From the NCBI RefSeq assembly GCF_042427575.1, contig NZ_JBHMFD010000013.1, forward strand, positions 62,001-126,000: a stretch of 64,000 nucleotides of DNA. Direction: 5' to 3'. Origin of the DNA: Bergeyella porcorum (lineage in GTDB: Bacteria; Bacteroidota; Bacteroidia; Flavobacteriales; Weeksellaceae). Positions 10,114 to 19,781 of the stretch are shown here, piece after piece (the first letter of the stretch is position 1; every line of letters starts with the position of its first letter). A program made the translations under genes and the position numbers. The notes below the pieces were generated by a model that saw nothing but the letters and a program-made list of their open reading frames with translations, ran no database searches and was not told the DNA's origin.

Positions 10114-12705
10114 ATGAATTTAAACCAATATACCGTAAAATCACAAGAGTCCATTCAGAAAGCACAGCAGATTGCTTTAGAATTTGGAAATCAGAGTTTA
10201 GAACCGCAACATTTGTTGGAGGGAATTTTCCAAACAGATGAGAATATCTCGTCGTTCCTATTGAAAAAATCGGAGGCAGATGCCACATTGATTAGAGAGC
10301 GAAACCGAGAAAATATTGAAAAATTACCCAAAGTAGAAGGTGGAAATCTTTATCCATCTCAGGCATTGAGCAGAATCCTTTTAGATGCTCCGAATATTGC
10401 GAAAAAAATGGGCGATGAGTTCGTTACCATAGAGCATCTTTGGTTGGCATTGATAGAAATTTCTTCGCCTGTTTCTACTTTGCTGAAAGATATGGGCGTT
10501 ACTAAGTCGCTTTTGGAAGGAGGGATTAAGGAGCTTCGTAAAGGTTCAAAGGCAACTTCTGCAAGCTCGGAGGAAACTTATCAAAGTTTGAGTAAATACG
10601 CTAAAAACTTTAACGAATTGGCGGCAGAAGGAAAGCTTGATCCCGTTATCGGTAGAGATGAGGAAATCCGTAGAGTTTTGCAAATCCTTTCCCGAAGAAC
10701 CAAAAACAACCCGATTTTGATAGGTGAGCCCGGGGTAGGGAAAACCGCCATTGCAGAAGGTATTGCTCACCGTATTATATCTGGTGATGTCCCTGAAAAT
10801 CTGATGGATAAAACGCTTTATTCCTTAGATATGGGAGCCTTAATTGCTGGGGCAAAATATAAGGGCGAGTTTGAAGAAAGGCTAAAATCTGTGGTGAATG
10901 AAGTGATAAAATCCGATGGACAAATCATTCTTTTCATCGATGAAATTCACACCCTTGTAGGGGCTGGCGGTGGCGAAGGTGCGATGGATGCTGCCAATAT
11001 CCTAAAGCCTGCCTTGGCGAGAGGAGAGTTGAGAGCCATTGGAGCGACTACTTTGAACGAATATCAAAAATATTTTGAGAAAGATAAAGCCTTGGAACGC
11101 CGTTTCCAAAAAGTAATGGTGGAAGAACCCGACACGGAATCTGCTATTTCCATCTTGAGAGGTATTAAGGATAAGTACGAGTTTCACCATAAAATCAGAA
11201 TTAAAGATGAGGCGATTATCGCTGCGGTGGAGATGTCGCAACGCTATATTTCCGATCGATTTTTACCCGATAAAGCCATTGATTTGATTGATGAAGCTTC
11301 GGCAAAACTCCGTATGGAAATCAACTCCAAACCCGAAGAACTCGATGTTTTAGACCGAAAACTGATGCAGATGGAGATAGAATTGGCTGCTATTTCCCGA
11401 GAGGGTAATCAGACCAAAATAGACCATCTGAAAGAAGATATCGCCAAAGTAACCGAGCAACGCAACGAAATCAATGCGAAATGGCTTCAAGAAAAGCAAA
11501 AATCTGAAGATTTAACCCAGATAAAAAAAGATATTGAAACCTTGAAACTGGAAGCGGAAAGAGCTCAAAGACAAGGGGATTATGCTAAAGTTTCGGAAAT
11601 CCAATATGGGAAACTTCGCGAAAAAGAAGAGGAACTCCAAAAATTGGAACTGGCAATGCAGAATGAGCAAAATGAGCTGGTGAAAGAGGAAGTTACTGCG
11701 GAAAATATTTCGGAAGTGATTTCTAAATGGACGGGAATTCCCGTTACGAAACTGCTTCAGAGTGAGAGAGAAAAGCTCTTGCATTTGGAGGAAGAACTTC
11801 ACAAACGCGTGGTAGGGCAAGAGGAAGCTATAGAAGCGGTGGCGAACGCTATTAGAAGAAACCGTGCAGGGCTTAATGATGAGAAAAAACCAATAGGTTC
11901 ATTCCTGTTTTTAGGAACTACGGGAGTAGGGAAAACAGAGCTGGCAAAGGCATTGGCGGAATTTTTGTTCGATGATGAGAATAATATGACGCGTATTGAT
12001 ATGAGTGAATATCAGGAACGCCATAGTGTATCCAGATTGGTGGGAGCTCCTCCGGGATATGTGGGCTATGATGAAGGAGGGCAACTGACTGAAGCAGTGC
12101 GTAGAAGACCTTATTCTGTGGTGCTTTTAGATGAGATAGAGAAGGCTCACCCAGATGTGTTCAATACTTTATTACAAGTTTTGGACGATGGGCGATTGAC
12201 TGATAACAAAGGGCGAGTGGTAAATTTCAAAAACACCATTATCATTATGACCTCCAATATGGGTTCTCATTTGATTCAGGAGAATTTTGAAAACTTGAAT
12301 GAAGAGAATCAGTATGAAATTGTAGAAAAAACCAAAGCGGAAGTTTTTGATTTATTGAAACAAACGCTTCGTCCAGAGTTTTTGAATAGAATAGATGAAA
12401 CGGTATTGTTCCAGCCATTGAGTAAATCCGAAGTGGGCAAAATTATACATTTCCAATTGAGAAGCATCAACAAGATGTTGGAAAAACGCAATATTTTCTT
12501 AACAGCGACACAAGATGCAGTGGATTTTATCCTGAAGAAAGGTTATGACCCAAGTTTCGGTGCGAGACCATTGAAACGCGTGGTACAGCAGGAGGTTCTC
12601 AACCGATTGTCCAAAGAAGTACTCGCAGGGAATATCAACGATGGCGACCGCATTACCTTGGATTATTTCCCAGAAAGTGGATTGGTTTTTAGACCTACAG
12701 AATAA
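10114..12705 (+). CDS. clpB: ClpB disaggregase
   Basis: An 863-residue Hsp100 AAA+ ATPase that rescues aggregated proteins with DnaK. An N-terminal Clp repeat domain is followed by the first AAA+ module with Walker A GEPGVGKT near residue 205 and Walker B ILFIDEIHTLVGAG. The long Gln/Glu/Lys-rich middle coiled coil spans about 400-530. The second AAA+ module has GTTGVGKT near 602 and VVLLDEIEKAHPDV. The middle domain and full length distinguish ClpB from ClpA or ClpC. The 283-base upstream gap (9831-10113) is AT-rich with no clear promoter match. A strong terminator follows. Confidence 0.97.
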   Translation: MNLNQYTVKSQESIQKAQQIALEFGNQSLEPQHLLEGIFQTDENISSFLLKKSEADATLIRERNRENIEKLPKVEGGNLYPSQALSRILLDAPNIAKKMGDEFVTIEHLWLALIEISSPVSTLLKDMGVTKSLLEGGIKELRKGSKATSASSEETYQSLSKYAKNFNELAAEGKLDPVIGRDEEIRRVLQILSRRTKNNPILIGEPGVGKTAIAEGIAHRIISGDVPENLMDKTLYSLDMGALIAGAKYKGEFEERLKSVVNEVIKSDGQIILFIDEIHTLVGAGGGEGAMDAANILKPALARGELRAIGATTLNEYQKYFEKDKALERRFQKVMVEEPDTESAISILRGIKDKYEFHHKIRIKDEAIIAAVEMSQRYISDRFLPDKAIDLIDEASAKLRMEINSKPEELDVLDRKLMQMEIELAAISREGNQTKIDHLKEDIAKVTEQRNEINAKWLQEKQKSEDLTQIKKDIETLKLEAERAQRQGDYAKVSEIQYGKLREKEEELQKLELAMQNEQNELVKEEVTAENISEVISKWTGIPVTKLLQSEREKLLHLEEELHKRVVGQEEAIEAVANAIRRNRAGLNDEKKPIGSFLFLGTTGVGKTELAKALAEFLFDDENNMTRIDMSEYQERHSVSRLVGAPPGYVGYDEGGQLTEAVRRRPYSVVLLDEIEKAHPDVFNTLLQVLDDGRLTDNKGRVVNFKNTIIIMTSNMGSHLIQENFENLNEENQYEIVEKTKAEVFDLLKQTLRPEFLNRIDETVLFQPLSKSEVGKIIHFQLRSINKMLEKRNIFLTATQDAVDFILKKGYDPSFGARPLKRVVQQEVLNRLSKEVLAGNINDGDRITLDYFPESGLVFRPTE

Positions 12706-12731
12706 TGAAAATGATTGATAATTGATAAAGA

Positions 12732-12767
12732 AATCCGTTTCAGAACGCTCTGAAACGGATTTTTTTG
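12732..12767 (+). terminator. clpB terminator
   Basis: Perfect 13-bp stem AATCCGTTTCAGA with loop ACGC and a T7 run. The same stem with another loop occurs at 13410-13439. Confidence 0.9.
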
Positions 12768-12837
12768 TATTCCTATAAGAGAGGAATTTTGTTTGGAAGA
12801 ATTCTCAGGTTAACCATAAGACCGTTGTCTTTTAGTT

Positions 12838-13290
12838 TTACAACAGATGTAATATGGGTTGCCAATCCTCCTCATCATAGATGTTGTTTTCTTTGAAAAG
12901 ATGTATTAATTTTTTTGCTAAATCTAAACAAGCCTCAGAGTTTTCATCTTGTGCCAACACTCCTTCAATGATTTTATTTTTTATTTCGGTAACCTGCTTA
13001 TCCATTTGCTCACGGAGTTGTTGAATTTTTTTCTCGTTTTCCTCCTGCTGTTGCCGTATAGCAAGAGTATCAATAACGCAGTTCTCAAAATCGTCTATCT
13101 TTTCATCAAAATCACTCAGGCTTGTCGCAAAATCATAATGCCCATTTTCTATGGCTTTTTTTTGTGTATAATTTTTCATTTCACGCATTATATTGGGCTG
13201 GTCTTGTAGTGGAAATTGATTGATCCAATCGCTAATATCATCCCGCTCATCCTCTAAGAATGCGATGATTTCTTTTGTGTATTTTCCCAT
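12838..13290 (-). CDS. unknown coiled-coil protein
   Basis: A 150-residue acidic, soluble protein that I do not recognise. No signal peptide or membrane segment is visible. Residues about 75-110 (RQQQEENEKKIQQLREQMDK) have strong coiled-coil character. The rest is rich in Asp, Glu and Gln. A TATATTTG -7 element on the minus strand (13321-13328) lies about 30 bases before the start codon, which supports it being a real monocistronic gene. Confidence 0.65.
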   Translation of the reverse strand: MGKYTKEIIAFLEDERDDISDWINQFPLQDQPNIMREMKNYTQKKAIENGHYDFATSLSDFDEKIDDFENCVIDTLAIRQQQEENEKKIQQLREQMDKQVTEIKNKIIEGVLAQDENSEACLDLAKKLIHLFKENNIYDEEDWQPILHLL

Positions 13291-13409
13291 ATTTCAATGT
13301 TTTTTATTATTTGTTGTAGACAAATATAAATTTTTTTGTAGACTAAGAAGCCTCCGAAAGAGCTATGAGACGGTTCAGATGGGTTTTTGTTAATAAGAAA
13401 GAATAATAA

Positions 13410-13439
13410 AATCCGTTTCAGAGTATTCTGAAACGGATT
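13410..13439 (-). terminator. terminator of the small barrel gene
   Basis: Stem AATCCGTTTCAGA / TCTGAAACGGATT with loop GTAT. The stem is identical to the clpB terminator 680 bases away; only the loop differs. It lies 21 bases past the stop codon of the leftward gene. Confidence 0.75.
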
Positions 13440-13460
13440 GCTATTAGGGTATTTAAAATT

Positions 13461-13985
13461 TTAGAACTTATATGAAATTCCTACTTTACCTCCGGAAGCA
13501 AAATCGCCACCTCCGAACTCAACATTAAGACCCAAGTTGTTTGTGAAGTAGTATCTAGCCCCTACCTGACCAGCAAGCCCGAATGAGGAAGAGTCACCTG
13601 AAATATCTATTCCAAGATTATTAGAAACATTGTCTTTATAAGAAACCTTGTTGTACACCAAAGAAACACCAGCGTACAAATCCCAGTTATTAGGGATATT
13701 TAAAAGTCTATTAAAGTGGTAGTTTCCGTTGGCTCCCACAGAGAACCAATTAAGCTTTTGCTCATAGCCTCCTGTTAATTTATCGGTTTTGTTTGCGAAG
13801 CTGGCTTGAGCTCCAATAGTGATATCATCGTGGATACCATAGTCTACCCCTGCATAGATAGGAAGCCCACCCCAAGAGTTGCCAAGTCCTAGTCCTGCAT
13901 TAAGTTGAGTTTCTCCTTTTTGAACTCTTTGTCCGAAAGCGAATGATGCTATTGCTACAGCACCAAGTAATAATACTTTTTTCAT
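13461..13985 (-). CDS. small outer-membrane beta-barrel protein
   Basis: A 174-residue protein with an N-terminal signal peptide (MKKVLLLGAVAIASFAFGQ). The rest shows alternating hydrophobic and polar residues with glycine- and aromatic-rich strands, and ends in SYKF with a terminal phenylalanine, typical of an outer-membrane barrel (OmpW/porin-like family). The predicted mature size fits an eight-stranded barrel. The function is unknown; it may be a structural or small-molecule channel protein. It is preceded by a promoter-like motif and followed by its own terminator. Confidence 0.75.
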   Translation of the reverse strand: MKKVLLLGAVAIASFAFGQRVQKGETQLNAGLGLGNSWGGLPIYAGVDYGIHDDITIGAQASFANKTDKLTGGYEQKLNWFSVGANGNYHFNRLLNIPNNWDLYAGVSLVYNKVSYKDNVSNNLGIDISGDSSSFGLAGQVGARYYFTNNLGLNVEFGGGDFASGGKVGISYKF

Positions 13986-14087
13986 TTTTTTTATTTAAAA
14001 ATTTAATAGTTGCGAATTTATGAATTATTAATAAAAAATCAAAATGTTATCAGGCGGATTCAACCCCCAAGTGCAATTTTTAGGTTG

Positions 14088-14120
14088 CAAATTTATAGAA
14101 TAAACTTTTGGGCTCCTCAA
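14088..14120 (-). promoter_or_regulatory. probable promoter of the small barrel gene
   Basis: On the minus strand, TTG (14118-14120), 22 bases, then TAAATTTG (14088-14095), matching the Bacteroidota consensus. It lies about 100 bases before the start codon. The rest of 13986-14270 shows nothing else I recognise. Confidence 0.5.
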
Positions 14121-14270
14121 AATTCAATGTTAATCTAGGTTATTTATCATCATCTTTTCTCGTTTATATGCCTCATCAAAAAAAAATATCAAGGGATTAA
14201 CCACTAGAAAAATTGATTTAAAACCGAATAAGTAATAATCTATGGTTTAGCCTTCTGGTAACAATACTTG

Positions 14271-15395
14271 CTACACCAAAAATAAATCTGATGCAATGCC
14301 ATCGGCTAAAAACCAATGTTTTTCAGGGATTTTAAGATGGTTGTTCTCTACTACTAAAAGCCCATCAGCTATTTTCGCTTGGACTTCTTTTTGATAATGC
14401 CGTAATACCTCTTCTGAAAAAGCCTGTGCTAATTGTTGTAAATCTACTCCCCAAATCGTTCGCAAGCCTATCATCAGCATTTCATTGAAGCGGTCTTTTT
14501 CGGATAAAATCTCTGTCTCTAATGCTAGCCGATTGCCTTCTATCGCTTGGATATAATGCGTATTATTAGCCACATTCCAACTTCGCCTATCGCCTCCATT
14601 ATAGGAATGTGCAGACGGCCCTATGCCCAGATATTCCTGATATTTCCAATAGGCTGAATTGTGCTTGGACTCAAAATTGGGTCGGCTAAAGTTAGAAATC
14701 TCATAATGAATAAAACCATTTTCCTTCAAAAAATCAGACATATAATGGAATGCCTCATTTTGCAATTGCTCCTCGGGGGATTTTACTTTTTGAGATTTCA
14801 CCCAACTGTTCAAAGCCGTTTTCGGCTCCACCGTAAGGGCGTAGGAAGAGATATGAGGAATTTCTAAAGCAATGGTTTTCTGCAAATTACCTTTCCAAAT
14901 TTCAAAATTAGAAGTAGGCGAGCCATAGATTAAATCAATACTAAGATTTTGAAAACCAAAATCTTGAGCCCGTTTGATGGAATCCTCTGCTTGTGAAGCA
15001 TCGTGAGCTCTATTCATCAGTTTCAAATCTTCATCATAGAAACTTTGAGTTCCGATGGATAGCCTATTGATAGGCGTCTGCGAGAGTTGTTTTAAAAATC
15101 TTGAATCCAAATCATCTGGATTGGCTTCAAGGGTAATTTCTATATTTTCATCAAAGCTAAAGTATTTCAGCACCTCATCTATCAGCCTAGCAATATCTTC
15201 TCCCGAAAGCACAGAAGGCGTACCACCACCGAAATAGAGGGATTTCAAACGCTTGTCATTCAGCTCATCTTTCCTTAATTCGATTTCTTTTTTTATGGCA
15301 TTTAGCATCGCATCTTTCAACTTCAGCGAAGTAGAAAAATGAAAGTTGCAATAGCTGCATTTTTGCTTACAAAACGGAATGTGAATATAAAGCAT
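14271..15395 (-). CDS. hemW: HemW-like radical SAM heme chaperone
   Basis: A 374-residue radical SAM protein. The iron-sulfur motif CKQKCSYCNF (CxxxCxxC) lies at about residues 9-18 and FGGGTPS, the SAM-binding stretch, follows near 57. Domain order and length match HemW, formerly annotated as oxygen-independent coproporphyrinogen III oxidase. HemW has CxxxCxxC without the extra cysteine pattern of HemN and is thought to insert heme into proteins rather than oxidise coproporphyrinogen. The gene is leftward and isolated by repeat-rich spacers on its 5' side. Confidence 0.9.
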   Translation of the reverse strand: MLYIHIPFCKQKCSYCNFHFSTSLKLKDAMLNAIKKEIELRKDELNDKRLKSLYFGGGTPSVLSGEDIARLIDEVLKYFSFDENIEITLEANPDDLDSRFLKQLSQTPINRLSIGTQSFYDEDLKLMNRAHDASQAEDSIKRAQDFGFQNLSIDLIYGSPTSNFEIWKGNLQKTIALEIPHISSYALTVEPKTALNSWVKSQKVKSPEEQLQNEAFHYMSDFLKENGFIHYEISNFSRPNFESKHNSAYWKYQEYLGIGPSAHSYNGGDRRSWNVANNTHYIQAIEGNRLALETEILSEKDRFNEMLMIGLRTIWGVDLQQLAQAFSEEVLRHYQKEVQAKIADGLLVVENNHLKIPEKHWFLADGIASDLFLV

Positions 15396-15718
15396 TAGAT
15401 TTTAAGTTTTGAATTTTGAGTGTTGAGTTTTAAGGTTTTTTGAAGAAAGAGGAAAGAAGAAAGAGAAAAGACCACTAACTATCAACCAACTTAATAAGTG
15501 TTGAGTACTGAGTGCTGAATGTTGAGTTTTCACCATCAACCGACAACCGACGACCATCAACTAATTTTCAGTTTTGAGTGCTGAGTTTTGAAAAAAGAAG
15601 AAAGAGAAAAGACCATCAACCAACAACTATCAACCGACAACCAAATTAGTTTTGAGTTGTTTTACAATTAACCATTGACAATTAACAATTACCCCTACAG
15701 CCCTCTAATATCTAACTT
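15396..15718. repeat. composite intergenic repeat, reverse orientation
   Basis: About 320 bases made almost wholly of recurring words: TTTTGAGTGTTGAGTTTT, AAAGAAGAAAGAGAAAAGAC, CATCAACCGACAACC and ACAATTAACCATTGACAATT. The stretch 15522-15583 is an inverted copy (59 of 62 bases) of 17805-17866. No gene is visible in this spacer. Confidence 0.8.
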
Positions 15719-16684
15719 CTAACATCTAATACCCAACCTATACCTAAATCCTCTTGTATTAATAAAATTCTCAAAATTATATCCAATACTCAAGGCAAAA
15801 CCATTACCCAAATGCTGATGAATTTCTGACATTCCGAAACTATAAGATGCCCCAAAAGTAAACCTATTGATAGTCCCTTTGATGATAGGGGAAAGACTCA
15901 GCTGCTGCCCTCCCACTTGGTCGCGTGCTGCTCTAAAACTTACTCCCGCTGTGAAGAGATTGGTATCATTAAAGAATTTTGCCAGAAGATTTACATCTAT
16001 CATTCGGGAAGAGTTGGTATTGAGATTAAGCAAAATAGAAGGTTCTACAGAGATACCTTCGGCAAACTGCCAATCATACCCCGCATTCAGAAGGTATTTG
16101 GTAGGCGTTGGCTCTATGCCATTAACAATAGCTCTATCGCTGGTAAGGGGAATATCCAATACAGAAAGTCCTCCAAAGAAATTCCTATACGAAAACTGAG
16201 CCCCGATATTATTATATGCCATAAAGACGCTATTGGTACCATCTTGAAGCAATGGGTCGCCCACTTCCTGAGGATTCAGCAAGGCTAAATCTATATTCAT
16301 ATTATAAAAATTGACCGCTGTACCGAATGAAAACTGGTCTTTTCTATCGCCATCATCGCTCAAAGGGATAAAATAAGACGCCCCTACCGTAATACCATTA
16401 GCAGAAATAGGCCCGTTTTGGTCTCTGAAAAAAGCAAGCCCTACGCCCAATCTATCCACTACATTGGCGTGAAGCCCTATTGTCTGCACATTAGGAGACT
16501 CCTCTGCTTTTGCAAATTGCTTATGATAAGTACCGTGGATTATCACATCATCCGTTGCTCCATAATGAGCAGGATTGAGTAAATATTGCCCTCCTAAAAG
16601 ATATTGCTGATAGGTAGGCAACGACTCCTGAGCGGATAACACCCCCGCTACACAAACTAATATGAACCGAACAATAAATTTCAT
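15719..16684 (-). CDS. PorP/SprF family type IX secretion membrane protein
   Basis: A 321-residue outer-membrane protein with a signal peptide ending at ...SAQ (residue 19). The family signature is clear: QESLPTYQQYLLGGQYLLNPAHYG, then IHGTYHKQF, GVGLAFFRD and ANGITVGASYFIPLS, closing with RGFRYRLGI. PorP/SprF proteins are outer-membrane partners of the type IX secretion and gliding machinery; family members often anchor or export a specific cargo. No cargo gene with an intact sorting domain adjoins it. It has a well-matched promoter (16704-16732) and is flanked by inverted repeat copies. Confidence 0.88.
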   Translation of the reverse strand: MKFIVRFILVCVAGVLSAQESLPTYQQYLLGGQYLLNPAHYGATDDVIIHGTYHKQFAKAEESPNVQTIGLHANVVDRLGVGLAFFRDQNGPISANGITVGASYFIPLSDDGDRKDQFSFGTAVNFYNMNIDLALLNPQEVGDPLLQDGTNSVFMAYNNIGAQFSYRNFFGGLSVLDIPLTSDRAIVNGIEPTPTKYLLNAGYDWQFAEGISVEPSILLNLNTNSSRMIDVNLLAKFFNDTNLFTAGVSFRAARDQVGGQQLSLSPIIKGTINRFTFGASYSFGMSEIHQHLGNGFALSIGYNFENFINTRGFRYRLGIRC

Positions 16685-16703
16685 CTATCTAAATATTTCT
16701 AAA

Positions 16704-16732
16704 CAAAAGTACTACTTTTTATAGGAACGCAA
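16704..16732 (-). promoter_or_regulatory. promoter of the PorP/SprF gene
   Basis: On the minus strand, TTG (16730-16732), 18 bases, then TACTTTTG (16704-16711). Both boxes fit the Bacteroidota consensus, 20 bases before the start codon. Confidence 0.65.
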
Positions 16733-16914
16733 GCTATGGGGAATATCTAGGCTAAACGCACGGAATTATATTTTGAAGATATTTGCTAAATATATGTATT
16801 GATTATCAATGCTTTAAGATTTAGTCTTAATTGCTTTAATAGAGAATAACGAAAATGCAAATTACTAGTTATTAACGGATTATAAATTTCGTGCATTTGA
16901 CCTAAATTAGAATA

Positions 16915-17031
16915 GAATTGGTTGATAGTTGATAGTTGTCGGTTGCTGGTTATTTGCTAAGAAGCTAGAAGGTTAGAGGTTAGAAAAAAGTCTTTTCTCT
17001 TTGTTCTTTCCTCTTTCTTCAATGACCAAAA
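16915..17031 (+). repeat. inverted-repeat arm B (left)
   Basis: Contains 16948-16970 and 16971-17002, whose exact reverse complements lie at 20854-20876 and 20815-20846. The two exact blocks abut here but are separated by 7 bases on the right, a one-unit difference in a GTTAGAG tandem. The arms flank about 3.8 kb. Confidence 0.85.
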
Positions 17032-17044
17032 ACTAAAATTTAAT

Positions 17045-17074
17045 TTGCTCATTTCCAAAAAAGTATTACCTTTG
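17045..17074 (+). promoter_or_regulatory. orphan promoter before the AC repeat
   Basis: TTG (17045-17047), 19 bases, then TACCTTTG (17067-17074): a near-ideal Bacteroidota promoter with no conventional gene behind it. It points into the small ORF at 17085 and the AC tract. Confidence 0.55.
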
Positions 17075-17084
17075 CTCCATTCTT

Positions 17085-17225
<141 letters not shown>

Positions 17226-17273
17226 ACGCGTGCCTGTGCGTATTTTACAAAAATAATTTTGAAATAAAAAATA

Positions 17274-17297
17274 AGCCCAAAAAATATTTTTTGGGCT
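17274..17297. terminator. 24-base perfect palindrome, terminator-like
   Basis: AGCCCAAAAAA pairs with TTTTTTGGGCT around a TA centre. It would end a transcript of about 200 bases started at the 17045 promoter. Confidence 0.55.
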
Positions 17298-17319
17298 ATT
17301 CTGCTATCCAAAAGCTTTC

Positions 17320-17620
17320 TTCCCCCTTTCCCCCCCGAATATCCCCCTTTCCCCCGAAGGGGGAAGGATTGGTTGTCAGCTGATGGAAATAAGGGGGAAT
17401 GGACAGAAGCTTTGCGAAACCCTTTGCGAACCTTGCGGTAATAGATATTTCACCGCCAAGACGCGAAGTTGGTTGATGGTTGACGGTTGTCGGTAGTTCC
17501 CCCCTTCGGGGGTTAGGGGGATAAAAACAAAAAAAATAATAATATTAGCGTCTTTGCCCCCTTCGGGGGACAGGGGGCTTGTCAGGGGGCTGTTCTTCGG
17601 GGGACAGCGGGATTAGAATA
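17320..17620 (+). repeat. GC-rich CCCCCTTCGGGGG repeat block
   Basis: Several C-rich/G-rich hairpin-forming copies of CCCCCTTCGGGGG, mixed with CTTTGCGAACCTTGCGGT and TTGATGGTTGACGGTTG. Related copies lie at 20585, 46505, 47625 and 60452. No gene is visible. Confidence 0.7.
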
Positions 17621-17629
17621 AGAAAAGCT

Positions 17630-17748
17630 AAGAGGCTAGCACACTGATAGAGCGTTAAAAGAAGGAAAAAATGATTTTTTCGTTCGTGTTTAAAAAGTTA
17701 ATAAAGTTGTGTATTAAAAGTTTTATCAGACTAGCCTCTTTTTTTTAA
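17630..17748 (+). other. long stem-loop candidate, possible structured RNA
   Basis: AAGAGGCTAG (17630-17639) pairs with CTAGCCTCTT (17731-17740), and CTGATA pairs with TATCAG just inside, followed by a T8 run. An inner hairpin GAAAAAA/TTTTTTC also occurs. It may be a structured small RNA or leader with a terminator; no family is recognised. Confidence 0.35.
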
Positions 17749-17756
17749 ATGGTCGT

Positions 17757-17905
17757 TGATTAATTATTAATTGTCAATGGTTAATTGTAAACTAACTCAA
17801 CACCCAGCACTCAAAACTGAAAATTAGTTGATGGTTGATGGTTGTCGGTTGATGGTGAAAACTCAAAACTCAGCACTCAACACTCAAAACTTAGGAAATA
17901 TAATG
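17757..17905 (+). repeat. composite intergenic repeat, forward orientation
   Basis: Holds TTAATTGTCAATGGTTAATT, GTTGATGGTTGTCGGTTG and AAAACTCAGCACTCAACAC words. Bases 17805-17866 are the inverted partner of 15522-15583. It runs to within 30 bases of the next gene. Confidence 0.8.
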
Positions 17906-17934
17906 TTTAATATATAATTTAAAACCAATTTAAG

Positions 17935-19692
17935 ATGAAAAAACAGTTTATTTTAGTGGGAATGTTGGCAGTAGGATATGCCAGTGCCCAAAGCAATGAC
18001 CCTTATGAAGGCAGAGTAGGGATTAATACAATGACGCCAAGTGCTACACTCAACATCAAATCTTTAACAGGAACTGATGCCACTACCAAAAATTTTGAAT
18101 TGGAAAATGCCAGTGGAACCAAGATGGTAACTGTATTGGATAATGGGAATGTAGGAATAGGAACTGATGCACCAGCAGAAAAACTAAATGTAGTAGGAGG
18201 TATTAGATCTACGGGAAGTAGTAACATTGGAGGTTATTTAGATTTAGAAAACACTTTAAAAACTGGAGAGACAGAAGGAGCAAGATGGAGGCTTTATAAT
18301 ATGACTGATAAGAATACTGCAGTTACAATATATACACCAGGTCTTCATTTTTGGAACTATTCTTACTCTACTACCCAACCTAACATAGGTTCTAAAATGC
18401 TATTGACTGATGATGGTAATTTAGGGATTGGATTAGGTTCAAGAGGAGTTCCTTCTGAAAAATTACACGTAGGAGGAGGAGCAAGAATCCAGTCTTTAGC
18501 AGGCACAGGCGATAGAGTAGTATTAGCCGATGCTACGGGGGTATTGAAGACAGGAACACTACCAACAACCTCCATCAGTGGAGCAGGCAATCTTACAGGT
18601 ACAGGCATTACCGTGGGTAACGGTGCTGGCGCAACGCTGAAAAATGTGACATTGGCAATTGCCGATAACGCGATTACCAGTGCGAAGATAGCCGATGGAC
18701 AGGTAGCGTTGGCAGATTTAGCAGCAAACTCAGTGGATTCTTCTAAGATTGTAGACAAGTCTATAGTAGCCGCCGACCTCAACCAAATGGGAGCTACCAA
18801 TGGACAGGTATTAAAATGGAATGGAACAGCGTGGGCACCCGCAGCGGATGCTAATACGGCAGATACGAGTATTTATGCTAATAATGGCACTTTAACAGGA
18901 GCCAGAACCGTGAATCAAAATGGGAATAATCTAATGTTTACAGGAACGGGTAATGTAGGTATTGGAACGAATGTTCCAGCAGCGAAGTTAGACGTAGCAG
19001 GAAATATGAGAGTTCAGGTAGCAGGAGGGCAATGGATTACTGGTAAAACAGGTACGCAAGGGATTACTTCAGCTACGAAATTGTCTAATAGTTATCATCC
19101 ATTCCTAAGACAAGAAACCCAGAATGGACATTTTGTGAGCCTTGGAGGTCTTGGAGATAATTTTGGTTTCTATGGTTATTTGGCAGATAGAACCACCAAC
19201 GGTTATGACCACAGTTTTCTGATGAATTTAAGCACGGGGAATATCGGTATCAATGCTAATCCAGATGCTACTAATAAACTTTATGTAAATGGAAGCACAA
19301 GAATCCAGTCTTTAGCAGGTACAGGAGATGGAATGGTGGTAGCGGATGCTAATGGGGTGCTGAAAAGAGGAACAGGTGGTGCTGGTGTAAGTGTACCAGG
19401 TACTTCTGGAGTAAATGTAGAGGTAGGGGGTATGATTTTAGATAATATAGATTGTACTCAATCAAGATTAGGTTGGGAAATTGCAATGAATACTGGTAGG
19501 GTTATGGTTTGTGTAAGAAATCACAATGGAAAATCCGTTTGGATTAGGGCAAACTTTTCTACAAATGCTCTATATGAATGGAGTGAATGGTTAGAGATGA
19601 AAGAGGATGTTTGTGTGAATCGTTCTGATAATAATAATTGTGGGGCTTGGGTAAGAAATACTAATGTTGCATGGGGAATTAGAATTAAGTAG
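17935..19692 (+). CDS. exported tail-fibre-like repeat protein
   Basis: A 585-residue protein with a clear signal peptide (MKKQFILVGMLAVGYASAQ). Motifs of the type GNVGIGTxxPxxKLxVxG recur at least four times (near residues 23, 73, 340 and 435), alternating with longer modules. IQSLAGTGDxxVxADAxGVLK occurs twice, and the DNA of that module is nearly duplicated near 18482 and 19300. Such repeats are found in phage tail-fibre-like and surface adhesin proteins of Flavobacteria, where a trimeric beta-helical shaft is likely. No type IX sorting domain is seen. The C-terminal 100 residues are distinct, with several cysteines and tryptophans. The role in adhesion is inference. Confidence 0.75.
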   Translation: MKKQFILVGMLAVGYASAQSNDPYEGRVGINTMTPSATLNIKSLTGTDATTKNFELENASGTKMVTVLDNGNVGIGTDAPAEKLNVVGGIRSTGSSNIGGYLDLENTLKTGETEGARWRLYNMTDKNTAVTIYTPGLHFWNYSYSTTQPNIGSKMLLTDDGNLGIGLGSRGVPSEKLHVGGGARIQSLAGTGDRVVLADATGVLKTGTLPTTSISGAGNLTGTGITVGNGAGATLKNVTLAIADNAITSAKIADGQVALADLAANSVDSSKIVDKSIVAADLNQMGATNGQVLKWNGTAWAPAADANTADTSIYANNGTLTGARTVNQNGNNLMFTGTGNVGIGTNVPAAKLDVAGNMRVQVAGGQWITGKTGTQGITSATKLSNSYHPFLRQETQNGHFVSLGGLGDNFGFYGYLADRTTNGYDHSFLMNLSTGNIGINANPDATNKLYVNGSTRIQSLAGTGDGMVVADANGVLKRGTGGAGVSVPGTSGVNVEVGGMILDNIDCTQSRLGWEIAMNTGRVMVCVRNHNGKSVWIRANFSTNALYEWSEWLEMKEDVCVNRSDNNNCGAWVRNTNVAWGIRIK

Positions 19693-19781
19693 GAAAGATT
19701 TATTATGATATAAATGTATTAGAGCATGTTCCTCTTTTTGGGAAAAATAGAAAGAATAAATTTTTATTAAAACAAAGTATT

